Shown in pieces: positions 15,101 through 28,880 of a stretch of 64,000 bases of DNA. This DNA comes from Tetrahymena thermophila SB210. Lineage: Eukaryota; Ciliophora; Oligohymenophorea; Hymenostomatida; Tetrahymenidae. How positions within the stretch are numbered: the first letter of the stretch is position 1; each line of letters starts with the position of its first letter. The stretch lies in contig NW_002476512.1 of assembly GCF_000189635.1 (NCBI RefSeq), positions 744,001 through 808,000 of the forward strand, written 5' to 3'. The notes beneath the pieces were generated by a model that was not told where the DNA came from, ran no database searches, and worked only from the letters and a program-made list of their open reading frames with translations. The position numbers and the translations under genes were made by a program.

Positions 15101-16912
15101 ATTGTTTTATTCACCTTCAGGTGGCTCTTCTAGTCCTAAGAAGCCGCATACTCCTCCAATATTTAAATTACCTTCCATAGCTTTATAAAATTATACAATT
15201 CCATATTCACAGGGCTTTATTATTATAAACAAATTAATTTAGTTTGGTAGAAATTTAAAGAAATTAAAAATTTTTGCAATAATTTTACCAAAGTTCCAAC
15301 ATCGACAAAACACACATATTTAGGTCTCGTTTATCTGCATAATCCTTCGAAAAACCATAAATGAGATGATAGTTTCTTAGCATTTTTATGTTTGAACAAA
15401 GAAAATACAATTAAGGCTGGTTCATTTTAATTAAAATCATCATCTTAAGGGCTAATAATTTAGACTTTGGAGTTGCGGTTATTTTAATCTTGTAGCTTTA
15501 ATTAAAATCTATTTTAATACAATAGAGATATTTGTTATGGGATTGTAGGAGGAAGGCCTTCGTTTGCATCTAAGAGATAGCTTTAATTTTAGAAATCTAA
15601 AAAGTCTATTTAATTTTAAATAACTTCTCTACGAAGTCTGAGGTTTCTGTGTACGTCTAAGTTATCTTCTCTTTCAAGTTCCAAATAAAAGTCAACAACT
15701 TCTTTTTTTGTTTTCATGATACCGTCATATATTACAGCAACAACAACTTGAAAATCAGATACTCCAAGCTCTTTGAATCCTTTTAGATTTTTTTGAATAT
15801 GAAGAAGAGTTTGCTCTAGAAAATGTCTATCTTCACTATACATAGTCACACAAACAAGCATTTGTATAACATTTTCTTGCTTTTTTTTACTATAATACCC
15901 TATCAAACCATCGTGTTCCTGAATTCTTCTTAGATTTCTGTTGATAAAAAAATTACTTACTTAATAAGAAAAAAATTAAAACCATCAATATTTTGATCAG
16001 ATTTTAGAAAAATAAATAGTTCGAATAATTAAATATTTTAGTTAACATCATATGTTAATAAAAGAAATTCTCAAATTTAAGACTATTCATTTCATAACTA
16101 ATCACAAAAAATTTAATTCGTTTATTTGGTTAAGCTTAACTAAGAGTATGATTTAATAACAATAATTCAATATTTTTAATTTTATTCATTGTATAAAAGA
16201 AAAAAAAAGATATTTTTTATAAACACTAAACACATTGAGTATCAAATATATTTGAGAGTAAAATTAAAATTTATTCCCAATAGAAAGTAAGAATAAATAT
16301 AAGTTAATTAAATTAAGGATTATATTATTCTGGACAAAAAATCCAAAATCAAATTGATTTCAAATTTCATAAGAAACTTAATAACACTAATATATTAATT
16401 AGTAAATGTCTTATCAAAAAATCTTGATAGATTAAAGTTAAAATTTGTTTGCATTTATTAGAACAATCAAAGATTATTTGATCAATCTAAACGTAGGTTT
16501 ATTTTAATCATACCATTTTTAATATTTTGAAAAATTAACAAAATTGATAAGTTTGATATTTTAAATCATTAAATACTATTATAAGCATTATATTTAAATA
16601 AAGAAAATATTATAAATACCCATTGTTTCTGTATGAATTTTCGTCAAAGTTGACATAGTAGGGTTATTCGTTAGAATTATATTCTACTTTTGGTTAAATC
16701 ACTTAAGTGTAAACATTCAAAGGTTAAAGTTCTCCATCTTAATCATCTTATCCTGTACAAACCATAAATAAATCTAAGGGCTTCTAGTAGGAAGAATGGT
16801 CTTTAATTTCAAAAATATTTTTTAATCCAGCTTTGTCGATAATTTTTAGGTCATTTTAAAAATTATCATTAATGATTAATCTTTGTTTTAAATCAATTTC
16901 TTCTTGCATCAT
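12156..16912 (-). CDS. chitin-synthase-like glycosyltransferase A
   Basis: Nine exons (16912-16620, 15937-15289, 15214-14622, 14566-14390, 14266-13823, 13771-13426, 13360-13310, 12999-12504, 12442-12156) give exactly 1112 codons, 1111 aa. Chitin synthases are membrane GT2 enzymes that polymerise UDP-GlcNAc and extrude the chain. Hallmarks in order: YQKPLDLFMVCTG in exon 1, CVTMYSED, the DxD-like [26 protein letters not shown] (general-base EDR), QRRRW in exon 5 (near 14186-14200) and DVTWGTKG (near 12700). Hydrophobic segments flank the catalytic region: one block before it in exon 3, and several in exons 5, 6 and 8. The C-tail is charged and Gln-rich. The first intron (682 nt) is much longer than the rest. 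It is the most downstream member of the array, and chitin as product is inferred from motifs. Confidence 0.93.
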
Positions 16913-18311
16913 TTTGAAAATAATATTTTTTATCTAAGTGTTTAAATAAATTATTAATTATATTATAAATTTGATTTAAATAATAACATAATAATTTAAG
17001 TTTATGTCTCAAATAATATTTTTCTCGAATTTTTAAAGAAAATATAATCAATTTTATATTTATATCAACTTCTATTAGAAATTAAAGTAAAAAATTTATA
17101 ATTTACTCTTTGAAAGCAAAATTTTCTTTTATTAATAATACAAAAGAATTATAAAAATATGTTAATAGCTATTTTTTCAAAAGCACCCTCCTCAAATTTA
17201 GTTTTTTCTTTCAAATTAATTAATTAGGTTAGTTTTAAAAAATGGGAGGAATAAAATTATAAATTTAATAAATAAAAATCTTTAAAAATATAAATTTAAT
17301 TTAATATTTATTAGAACTCGCTAATCAGAAAACAATAGAAACGCATAAATAAAATAATGATAACTTCTTTTACTCATTTTAACTTATGCATTGAAACTTA
17401 TTGGATTTAGCTTTAAAATTAACAAATAAATATTAAAATAACTAAAACTGATGTCTTAAATTTAATATTTTAAATCTTCTAAAAATCACTTATTTAATCC
17501 TACTTCACAATTTCAGATTATTTTCTTTAAAGTGTTTGAATCTATTACTATTTCTTCTTTATCACATAAGAATACTTTAAATAACTGAAAAACCAGTCTT
17601 TTATATTAAATCAATAAATCAATGATAATGTTAAAATTAAATAATATTTCAAATCTAAAAGTAATATATTATATTTACGAGTCTTAATCCTCTATTAATT
17701 GTTTGGTAATGCTAATAATAGTAATTATATAGGGCTATTTTTCAAATGAAATGAAATTTTCACAAAGAAAATGTACAAGCAAAGCAAGCAGAATTGAAAG
17801 AAATCCAATAAATTTACATGTCTTGCTTTATTTGATATAATTATTTTATCATATTTGTTTTTTTTTATTCTAAAAATAATTTTTGAAATAGGAGAGTATA
17901 TCAAGAGATCAACTTTTAAAATAAAATTAAAACAGCTAAATTAATTTTAAAAAATAAATAAAGGTATAAATTATATCTTATTAGTTGATTAAACAATATT
18001 ATTTAATAAAGATGAATTTTCAAAAAATTTTAAGAACTATTTTCAAAATATATACAAATTTTAAAAAGTATTTTTTGATTGATAATTAATTATATTTTAA
18101 GACAACAAATTAAAATATTATTTTATTTAAGTTATTAATTAATTAATTAATTAATAATTATTATCTTTATTCAAATTTTAATAAAATTTCTAAAAATTAA
18201 TCGATAAAATATAATAGCATTATAATTTTTAAGTACACTAAAGTATAAATTTATATTATTAACCATACTAAAATATTATTTTTCATTCTTTTATTTTTGT
18301 ATGTTATTAAT
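16913..18311. other. intergenic between chitin synthases A and B
   Basis: About 1.4 kb of AT-rich sequence with no gene seen. It contains promoter DNA for gene A and a perfect ATTA repeat at 18135-18155. Confidence 0.6.
18135..18155. repeat. (ATTA)n microsatellite
   Basis: Five uninterrupted ATTA units downstream of chitin synthase B. Such low-complexity runs are common in this DNA. Confidence 0.9.
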
Positions 18312-21300
18312 TCAGCTTTGTTCCTTATTCATATTGAGTTAATAATCGCTTTAATTACTATACTATTAACTTATCATACGAGATGTTATTAATTAAATAT
18401 TATCATCGCTTATTTCTGATTCACTCAGTTCTTGAATTTTAAATTCAATATTTTTACAATTATTTAGTATTTATTAGTAGTCATATCTAATTTCATCTTA
18501 TTTCTATATATTATCTGATATTATTTTTTTAAACGCACTTTTAATTTTAATTTTATCAAAAACAAAGTATTTTATGTAATTTATTGATCCTCCTATTTTT
18601 TTTAGTAATTATTAGATTCATACATAATATATATTAATTTTATAATTTACCTATAATTCTTACTGAGTTGTAAAGAGAACCATATATACCTATTCCAATA
18701 ATCACATATGGAGTTTTATCTAATGGTATCAAGCTAGCACAAAGGAATGCAATTATTAAAGAAGAGTTGAGAAACACCCAATACTTCACATATCTAACTT
18801 TGTCAGTTAAAAATGTCTAATTTTGTGTTGAGTTTTGCAAGCCTTTTGTGCCCCATGTCACATCATCAAGATTACAAAACGAAAAAATGGTTAGGTATAT
18901 TTAATACACTGGAGAGTATAAAATATAAGAAAAGTAGGATTTTACAAATAGCCACAATATCTTTGGTTAAAAGATTGTATGGAAAAATAAAATAAGTAAA
19001 ATAAGCCCCATATTAAATATTAAAATTATGATAATATAATCTCTCATCCATTTTGGTAGTGTGAAAAATCCTAGATCAGAGAATGTATCTGGAGTAAATA
19101 TATTAATATATAAAGCAGCACTGAGTATGATCATTAAAATTGAAGCCTAAAAAATTATTAATTTTAAATTTATTTTGTGTTTTTATGCTTGAAGTTTATG
19201 AAAATAGCATAATTTTATTTAAGTAAAGAAAAAGATGATTTACCTCTATTGAAAAGAGAGAAGCAAATATTTTGTAAACTTTGTTATAATATTTTTGCGA
19301 GTACTTTATATTAAAAAAATAAATATTAATTTTATTTCTATTTTATTTATGAAAAAAGAATTACTATTCTGTCATATTCTGATTTTATCTTCTACAGATC
19401 TTTTGGAAGTTTATGTGATTAGTTTTGATCAAATATAATCTTAAGATCTTTCAATCTTTTTTCTCCAAGCTTAAAAATTAAATTATTTGAGCAAGTTTCA
19501 ATTTATTCAGGAGTTTTTTATTTTTCTATTAGCTATTGCTTTTAAGATTATATTTTCTATTTATCCTCTTATGTTAAAACCTAATTAAATAGTTTCAAAT
19601 ACTCAGAAAGATTTTATTTTTTCATTTTAAAAGACAGGCATACTATCATAAAAACAACTACTGTAACTACAATAGCAAAAGGAAAAGTTTTCATCAACAT
19701 ATTAAATATTCTAATTTTAGATAATTCTATTTAATGGTATTATATATAAAGTGTTAAATTACTTTTGATAAATATTAAGCTCTCCTGTTTAACAATCTAT
19801 ATAGCAATTTGATTTTATTTCAGAATTACATTGCAAATCAAATTCTTTTAGTTGGTAATCTATTTGGCATTTATTTTGTGCAAGGTCTTCATTAATAAAA
19901 GCAACTCCATGTATGTTGGATGGAATGTAAAATTAATATCCTGATAATATTACCATAAACAAGAAAAATGCTGGCAATACAATATAATTGATTAACCCAA
20001 GATAAGCAAAAAGCATATTAACTGGTAAGCAAATTTTTCTGTAAAAATTTGAATGCTTACTGCCTTAAATACTGGCTTTATAATTTTTTAAAACATGGTT
20101 GAGTGCAAAAATCATGCTATTTGTCCATCTTCTGTGCTAGTGAATGAATTCTTCTAATGTTTCAGGAGAGTCTGTTACAGCAAGTGCTTCGGGAATATAT
20201 TTTAATCTATGTTTTAATTAAATTTACAAATTATTCACAATTAAAATCGTGAAAAATTATAATTCATAGAAAAATTTGATTTGTAGAATATGAAACATTC
20301 ATTTTATAATTTATAAGGAATATACTTGTAGTTAGATCCTTTTGCTGAAATGATACCTAGACAAAGTATTCTATCTTCTGCTAAAAATTTATTTGCTTCT
20401 TTGATGTCATCTGTTAATAGCTCAGGATTCAAAACAGATTTAAAGTAGCTATCTTGCATAAAATTAGATTTTTCACCCTTTCTTACTTCCAGAGCATCAT
20501 ATCTTTTATAAATAAATGCATGAAAAATAATATTAAAATGACTAAAGCTTTTTTAATTTACCTGTAAGCAGACCAAGCTCCTGGTAGCACATGCATAAAT
20601 CCTAAAAAAGAATCAAAGTTTTTATCTATGATATGACCAATAGCATATTCTTGGACTTATGCAAGCCTTATAGATGCAAAAATTTATAGGAAATTTTCTA
20701 AAAATTTGGCTACAAGAGATCCAAGTTTAGAAATCAGTTTAAATAAAACATTAATCAGTACAAATTTAAATAAATAAAAGGGTAAGAAAATAAAAAAAAG
20801 TATTGCGTTTGTGATAATATAATTTCTTTTGAATATTTGATTCTACTTTTAATTTCTGAAGTTACTTGATAACTGATCAAAAATTTAATTAATTTCACTC
20901 ATTGTATAAATTTTGACTTATCTTAATTCCTTTTATTTATCTTATTTCTCCTATTAATACTATTACTCCCATTATATTTAATCTTACTATTTTAATTATT
21001 GCAAATTCTTTTTTAATTTTTCTAATTTATCATTATCTGATTTACTTTCTCCTCCTCCTCCTCCTCCTCCTCCTTCAGGTGGTTCTTCTAATCCCAAGAA
21101 GCCACATACTCCTCCTATTGTTTAATTTCCCTCCATTGCTTAGTAAAATTTGACTATACCATATTAAGAAGGCTTTATTTTAAATATAAAATTTTAAAAT
21201 AGAAAAAATTAAGATTTTTAAAAGGGAATTAATATAATTATTTTTACTAATGTTCCAGCATCCACAAAGCAAACATACTTAGGCCTTGTTTAGCGACATA

Positions 21301-22808
21301 AACCTTCAAAGAACCATAAATGAGAAGATAACTTTTTTGCATTTTTATGTTTAAAGAGAGAAAACACTGTTAAGGAAGGATGATTAGTGTCAAATAGAGG
21401 ATTTTGAGGGCAAATTATTTATACTTTAGAATTGCGATTACTTTTATCTTGAAGGCTTAATTGAAATCTATTTTAATACAATAAAGATATTTATTTAGGT
21501 ATAGTTGGGGGAAGACCTTCATTTGTATCTAAAAGATGAGATTAATTTGTGAATGTCAGATAGTCCATTTGGCTCTAAATAATTTCTCTTCTCCTTTTTA
21601 AATTTTTATCAAGATCAAAACCATTTTCGGAATCAATTTCAAGATAAAAATCAACAACTTCTTCTTTTGCTTTCATGATTCCATCATAGATAACAGCAAC
21701 AACTACCTAAAAATCTTAAACTTCAAGTTCTTAAAATCCTTTGAGATTATTTTGTATATGAAGAAGAGTCTATTCAAGAAAGTTTCTCTCTTCACTATAC
21801 ATAGTGACACAAACAAGCATTTGAAGAATATTTTCTTGCTTTTTACTGCTATAATAACCTATCAGCCCATCTTTTTCATTTATATTTCTTAGTAACCTAT
21901 ATTTTTTGAGAAAATAAATAAAAAATTTATTAGATTTTATTAGATCACATAATAAAAATTTCTAATAAGTTTTATTAGTTCTTTTTGACACGCAAATTTT
22001 CAAAAGGTGATTTAATAAAAATATTATGAGCTAAAAATTAAATATTCTATTAAGGATGACTTAGTTTGACAAAATTAATCACAAATTAAAAATAATTAAA
22101 TTAAAATGAGAATATTTAATTATCTTTTAAGCAAATAATGGAATACAATACACCTCTTACTTTTTAATATATTACCAACTTTAGTAATTAAAAATATCTT
22201 CGAGTTTAAAAATATAATTCAAATAAATGAATAAGTATTTTTTTAGAATTTTGAAATAAAATAATTATTGTCAAATATTTTAATCATAAAATATTTTTAA
22301 TTCTTAGTTTAATTAAGTATGAATGAAATCTTAGTATACTTTCTAAAGATATTTATTTACTTAGTAACTTACTTCTATTACTAAGAAACAATCAATATTA
22401 ATTGATTAAGTAAGTAAGTAAAAAGTTAGGGATAAGATATGATGAAAAAACTAAATCTAAACAAAGTAATAAAATAACAAATACTAAATTTAACTGTTTT
22501 AAACAATCTTTTTACCCTTAGTTTCTATAAGATGTTTCATCAAAGTAAGTATAATAAGCCTATCCATTAGATTAGTAATGAGTCTTTGGTTAGATTGTTT
22601 ATGTATAAACGTTTAATGGTTCTAGTTACCCATCTAAGTCATCTTAACCTGTGCAAACCATATAAAGGTCTAGCGGCTTCTAATATAGTGAATGGTTATC
22701 AACTAATAATGGAGTATTGTTTATCAGCCTTTCATTAACTTTAGATTGATCTAATTCAAAATCGGTTTAAATTAATCTCTTTTTTAATTGTGATTATTCT
22801 TCTGACAT
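18312..22808 (-). CDS. chitin-synthase-like glycosyltransferase B (QHRRW variant)
   Basis: Same exon layout as gene A, from ATG (MSEEQSQLKK...) at 22808 to TGA at 18312. Exon 2 (about 21900-21250) was read through and is intact. It carries [16 protein letters not shown] and FVDAGTL. Later exons carry [19 protein letters not shown] and DVTWGTKG. The catalytic motif reads QHRRW (near 20131-20145) instead of QRRRW: the second residue is His, while the Q, the last R and the W that define QxxRW remain. A run of eight Gly (GGA)n lies at 21050-21073. The C-tail is Asn/Gln-rich with acidic patches. It is nearly identical to gene C in several exons. Enzymatic activity is plausible but its motif differs from the canonical one. 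Confidence 0.9.
21050..21073 (-). repeat. (GGA)8 coding repeat, polyglycine in chitin synthase B
   Basis: Eight TCC triplets on the plus strand encode eight Gly after PPE in gene B. The equivalent place in gene C (26412-26423) has only four. This is replication-slippage type length variation between paralogs. Confidence 0.9.
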
Positions 22809-23671
22809 TTTTGGTTTTTTTTAATTAATGACAAAATTATTAATTATCTATAAAATTATCAATTTCAATTAAATTTTATAGATTAATTGATCTATGTAAC
22901 TTTAGTCAAAGAAATCATCAAAATGCCAATAAAAAGAAATATATTAAAAATTGGATTTTAATACGATTCACCAAAATAATATATATATTTTGAATTTAAT
23001 TTAATTTACACATAAAGAGTGTAACATTGCAGAAAATGTGGGGGTTGTTAGCTACTGCTTAATTTGCAGAAATTTAAATTGCATAACTATTAAAATTAAT
23101 AATTGTTAATGTCAAATTATTTTACATATGACATTTTTATTTACTAATAATTGATTTTAATACATCATTTTATAAATAATTTTTTACATGGATTAAAGAT
23201 TAAATTTTCAAAGTAAGGCATTCACTGATAAGAAAAAGATTTTTACTGATCAAACAAAGAATAAATTTAAAAGAAAATCTTTAAATTCTTATCAAAATTT
23301 AAAAATAATTTGTTATTTTTAATTACAATAAACTTAACATTTAAAGTCCATAATTTTCAAAAGTAACTAAATTTGAGTAATTTATCTTCTTTAATATACT
23401 GTAAAATGTTCATTTTTAAAGACTGAATTATATTAAGAAGGTTTTTAGAAAATTTTTACTAAATTTAAAAAAACAAACGAAATTAATAATAATTAAAAGT
23501 ACTTTTTTATTATTGATTCTTATATTTTGTTTCAATATTAAGTTCAAAAATTATTTTATGTAAATTATTAAAATATTTTTCAAATTACTTAAAATTTATT
23601 TATAAAATAAAGAACATTTTTACAGTTTACTAATAAATTAAATAAAATATTCTTTTTATTCTTTTATTTTT
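22809..23671. other. intergenic between B and C, shared with the C-D spacer
   Basis: About 860 nt with no gene. Stretches such as GGGGTTGTTAGC near 23041 recur in the same relative place upstream of gene C (near 28394). The promoter region of B was therefore duplicated along with the gene. Confidence 0.6.
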
Positions 23672-26600
23672 TCAGCTTTGTTCCTTATCCATATTAAATT
23701 CATACTCACTTTAATTACTTTTTTATTAGCTTATCATACAAGATTTTATTAATTATATATTATCTTCACTTATTTCTTGTTCATTCAGTTCATTAACTTT
23801 AAATTCTGTATTTTTGCAATTATTTAGTATTTATTAGTAGTCATATCTAATTTCATCTTATTTCTATAAATTACTTGATATTATTTTTTTAAATGTATTT
23901 TTAATTTTAATTTTATCAAAAACAAAGTATTTTATGTAATTTATTGATCCACCTATTTTTTATCAATTATTATATTCATACTTAATAAATTATATTATAT
24001 AATTTACCTATAATTCTAACTGAATTGTAAAGAGAATCATATATACCTATTCCAATAATCACATATGGAGTTTTATCTAATGGTATTAAGCTAGCACAAA
24101 GGAATGCTATTATTAAAGAAGAATTCAGAAACACCCAATACTTCACATACCTAACTTTGTCAGTTAAAAATGTTTAATTTTGTGTTGAATTTTGCAAGCC
24201 TTTTGTACCCCATGTGACATCATCAAGATTACAGAATGAGAAAATTGTTAGGTATATTTAATACACTGGAGAGTATAAAATATAAGAAAAGTAAGATTTT
24301 ACAAATAACCACAATATCTTAGGCTAAAAGATAGTATGGAGAAATAGAATAAGTAAAATAAGACCCCCTTTAAATATTAAAATTATGATTATATAGCCTC
24401 TCATCTATTTTGGTAGCATTTAAAATCCAAGATCAGAGTATATATCTGGAGTAAATAAGTTGATATATAAAGCAGCACTGAGTATGATCATAAAAATAGA
24501 AGCCTACAAAAATATTAATTTTAAGTTATTAAATTTATTTTGTGTTTTTATGGTTTTAAAATTGATGAAAATAGCTTAATTTTATTTAATTAAAAAAAAG
24601 ATGATTTACCTCTATGGAAAAAAGAGAAGCAAATATTTTGTAAACTTTATTATTATGCTTTTGTGTGTACTTTAAATTAAAAAAAATAAATATCCAGTTT
24701 ATTTATAATTAATAAAAAAAGAATTACTATTCTATCATATTCTGATTTTATATTCTAAAGATCTTTTGGAAGCTTATGTGATTAGTTTTAATCAAATATA
24801 ATTTTAAGATCTTTCAATCTTTTTTCTCCAAGTTTAAAAATTAAATTATTTGAACAAGCTTCTATTTATTTGGGAGTTTTTTTTCTTTCTTTGAGCTGTT
24901 ACTAGTAAGATGATATATTCTACTTATCTTCTAATGTTAAAACATAATTAAATAGTTTCAAATACTCAGAAATATTTTATTTTTTCATTTTAAATGACAA
25001 GCATACTATCATAAAAAGAATTACTGTTACTACTACAACAAAAGGAAGAGTTTTCATCAACATATTAAAAAACCTAATTTTAGATAATAATTTTTAATGG
25101 TATTATATGTAAAGTGTTAAATTACTTTTGATAAATGTTAAGCTCCCCAGTTAAACAATCTAAATAGCAATTTGATTTTATTTCAGAATTACATTGTAAA
25201 TCAAATTCTTTAAGTTGATAATCTATTTAGCATTTATTTTGTGCAAGATTTTCATTAATTAAAGCAATTCCATGTATGTTGGATGGAATGTAAAATTAAT
25301 ATCCTGATAATATTACCATAAATAAAAAAAACGATGGCAATATAATATAATTGACTAATCCAAGATAAGCAAAAAGCATATTAACAGGTAAGCAAATTTT
25401 ACTATAAAACTTTGAATGCTTACTGCCTTAAATACTGGCTTTATAATTTTATAAAACATGGTTGAGTGCAAAAATCATGCTGTTTGTCCATCTTCTGTGT
25501 TAGTGTATGAATTCTTCTAATGTTTCAGGTGAGTCTGTTACAGCAAGTGCTTCAGGGACATATTTTAATCTATGTTTTAATTAAATTTACAAATTATTCA
25601 CAATTAAAATCATCAAAAATTATAATTCATAGACAAATTTAATTTGAAGATTAAGAAACATTCTTTATAAAATTTATAAGCAAGATACATGTAATTAGAA
25701 CCTTTAGCTGAAATAATACCTAGACAAAGTATTCTATCTTCTGCTAAAAATTTATTTGCTTCTTTGATGTCATCTGTTAATAGCTCAGGATTCAAAACAG
25801 ATTTAAAGTAGCTATCTTGCATAAAATTAGATTTTTCACCCTTTCTTACTTCCAGAGCATCATACCTTTTATAAATAAATGCATGAAAAATAAATAAAAA
25901 TAATTAAAACTTTTTTATTTCACCTGTAAGCAGACCAAGCTCCTGGTAGCACATGCATAAATCCTAAAAAAGAATCAAAGTTTTTATCTATGATATGGCC
26001 AATCGCATATTCTTGGACTTATGCTAGCCTTATAGATGCAAAAATTTATAGGAAATTTTCTAAAAATTTGGCTACAAGAGATCCAAGCTTAGAAATCAGT
26101 TTAAAGAAAACATTAATCATTAAAAATTTAGATAGATAAAAGGGAAAGAAAATAAAAAAAAGTATTCCGTTTGTGATAAGGTAATTTCTTTTGAATATTT
26201 GATTCTACTTTTAATTTCTGAAATTATTTGATAACTGATCAAAAATTTGATTAATTTCACTCGTTGTATAAATTTTGATTTATTTTTATTCCTTTTATTT
26301 ATTTTGTTTCTCCTTTTAAAATTATTCTTCCCATAACTGTTAATCTTACTCTTTTAATTATTTCAAATTCTTTTTTAATTTTACTAATTTTTCATTATCA
26401 GATTTACTTTATCCTCCTCCTCCTTCAGGTGGTTCTTCTAATCCCAAGAAGCCACATACTCCTCCTATTGTTTAATTTCCCTCCATTGCTTAGTAAAATT
26501 TGACTATACCATATTAAGAAGGCTTAATTTTAAATATAAAATTTTAAAATAGAAAAAACAAAGATTTTTAAAAGGGAATTAATATAATTATTTTTACTAA

Positions 26601-28160
26601 TGTTCCAGCATCCACAAAGCAAACATACTTAGGCCTTGTTTAACGACACAAACCTTCAAAGAACCATAAATGAGAAGATAACTTTTTTGCATTTTTATGT
26701 TTAAAGAGAGAAAATACTGTTAAGGTAGGATGATAAGTGTCAAATAGAGGATTTTGAGGGCAAATTATTTATACTTTAGAATCGCGGTTATTTTCATCTT
26801 AAAGATATAATTGAAATTTGTTTTAATACAATAAAGATATTTATTTAGGTATAGTTGGGGGAAGACCTTCATTTGTATCTAAGAGATGAGATTAATTAGT
26901 AAATGTTAGATAGTCCATTTAGCTCTAAATAACTTCTCTTCTCCTTTTTAAATTTTTATCAAGATTGTAACCATTTTCTGAATCAATTTCAAGATAAAAA
27001 TCAACAACTTCTTCTTTTACTTTCATGATTCCATCATAGATAACGGCAACAACTACCTAAAAATCTTAAACTCCAAGTTCTTAAAATCCTTTGAGATTAT
27101 TTTGTATATGAAGAAGAGTCTATTCAAGAAAGTTTCTCTCTTCACTATACATAGTGACACAGACAAGCATTTGAAGAATATTTCCTTGCTTTTTACTGCT
27201 ATAATAACCTATCAGCCCATCTTTTTCATTTATATTTCTTAGTGATCTATATTATTTTGAGGGATTAATTAAAAACTTTATTAGATTTTATAAGATTGCA
27301 TAAGAAAAATTTTTAAAACATTATATTAGTTATTTATTGTACTTAAATTACTGGAAAGTGATTTAATAAAAATATTATGAGCAAAAATTAAATATTCTAT
27401 TGAGGATGGCTTAATTTGGTAAAATGAACCATTCACTTATTAAAAATAATTAAATTAAAATTAGAATATTAAATTATCTTTTTGACAAATAATGGAATAC
27501 AATACTCCACTTACATTTAAACTTTTTATCAACTTTAGTATTAAAAATAATTTCATGGTTAAAGATATAATTCAAATAAATTAAGTATTTATTTTTGATA
27601 TTGAAATATGATAATTATTGTCGAAATATTTTAAGGAAAAAATAATTGGAATTTTTTGTTTAATTAAGTATGAAAAATATACTTTGTTTTGATATTTATC
27701 TACTTAATAACTTACTCCTATTACTAAGAAATAATCAATATTGATTGATTGATTTAATATATAAATAAATAAAAAATTAGGAAAAAATATGATGAAAAAA
27801 CTAAATATAAACAAAATAATAAAACGAGAAATACTAAAAATTTAACTGTTTTAAAGATTTTATTTACCCTAAGTTTCTATAAGATGCTTCATCAAAATAA
27901 GTGTAATAAGCCTATCCGTTAAATATTTGATGAATCTTTGGTTAAATAGTTTATGTATACACATTTAATGGTTCTAACTAACCATTTAAATCATCTTAAC
28001 CTGTGCAAACCATATATAGGTCTAATGGTTTCTAATATAATGAATGTTCATCAATTTATAATGGGGCATTTTTTATTAGTGTTTCATTATCTTTAGACTA
28101 TTAAAATTCAAAATCAGTTTAAGGTAAACTCTTTTTTGATTGTGATTATTCTTCAGACAT
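23672..28160 (-). CDS. chitin-synthase-like glycosyltransferase C (QHRRW variant)
   Basis: Closest paralog of B: same exon layout, ATG (MSEEQSQSKK...) at 28160 and TGA at 23672. Motifs are [40 protein letters not shown] (near 25488-25502) and DVTWGTKG (near 24205). Exons and even introns align with B almost base for base in places, which indicates a recent duplication of a unit of about 5.3 kb. The polyglycine run is half as long as in B. No frame break was noticed in the exons examined. Chitin as product is inferred; the family hallmarks apart from the second QxxRW residue are intact. Confidence 0.9.
26412..26423 (-). repeat. (GGA)4 coding repeat, polyglycine in chitin synthase C
   Basis: Four TCC triplets encode four Gly after PPE, at the position where gene B has eight. 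Confidence 0.88.
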
Positions 28161-28880
28161 TTTTGGTGTTTTAAATTTATGATAAAATTATTAATTACAT
28201 GAAAAACTATCAACTAGAATTAAATTTTATAGTAAATTTGAATTGTGTAACTTTAATCAAATAAATTAATCATCAAAATGCTAATAAAAAGAAGTATACT
28301 CAGAATTGCAATCACTATAATTTTCTTTGAAGATAGAAGTGGTGATATTAATTTAATTTAGTTATATAGACTCTAACATTAGAGAAAATATAGGGGTTGT
28401 TAGCAGCTGTTTAATTTAGAGAAATTTAAAAATACATAATTAGTGTAATTAATTGTTGTAAATTTCATCTAATTATTTAATTTATGACATTTTTATTTAC
28501 TAAAATTTGATAAATATAAAATAAAAAATAAATAATTTTTTGCATGCTTCAATAATTAAAATTTTTAATTAATGTATTCACTCATAAGAAATAGATTTTT
28601 ACAAAATAAACAAAGACTAAATTTAAAAGAATTTTTAAATTTGACTTGTCAAAATTATTTATTATTTTGGTACTTAATTTATGTTAAAGTACAATAATAG
28701 TTTTTTAATTAAATTAATAAATAATTTAATATATTATGAAATTATTAGATTAAATTTTTAATGAAAAATAATTTATTATTCTTTTACAAATTAAAATAAA
28801 TGCATTTTTTACAATTGACATATTCCCATTTTAAACTTTTTCAAATGTTCAATGTTTTATTTATTAAAACACCAATTTTT
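28161..28880. other. intergenic between C and D
   Basis: About 720 nt of AT-rich spacer, similar in its first part to the spacer upstream of gene B. No gene was seen. Confidence 0.6.
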
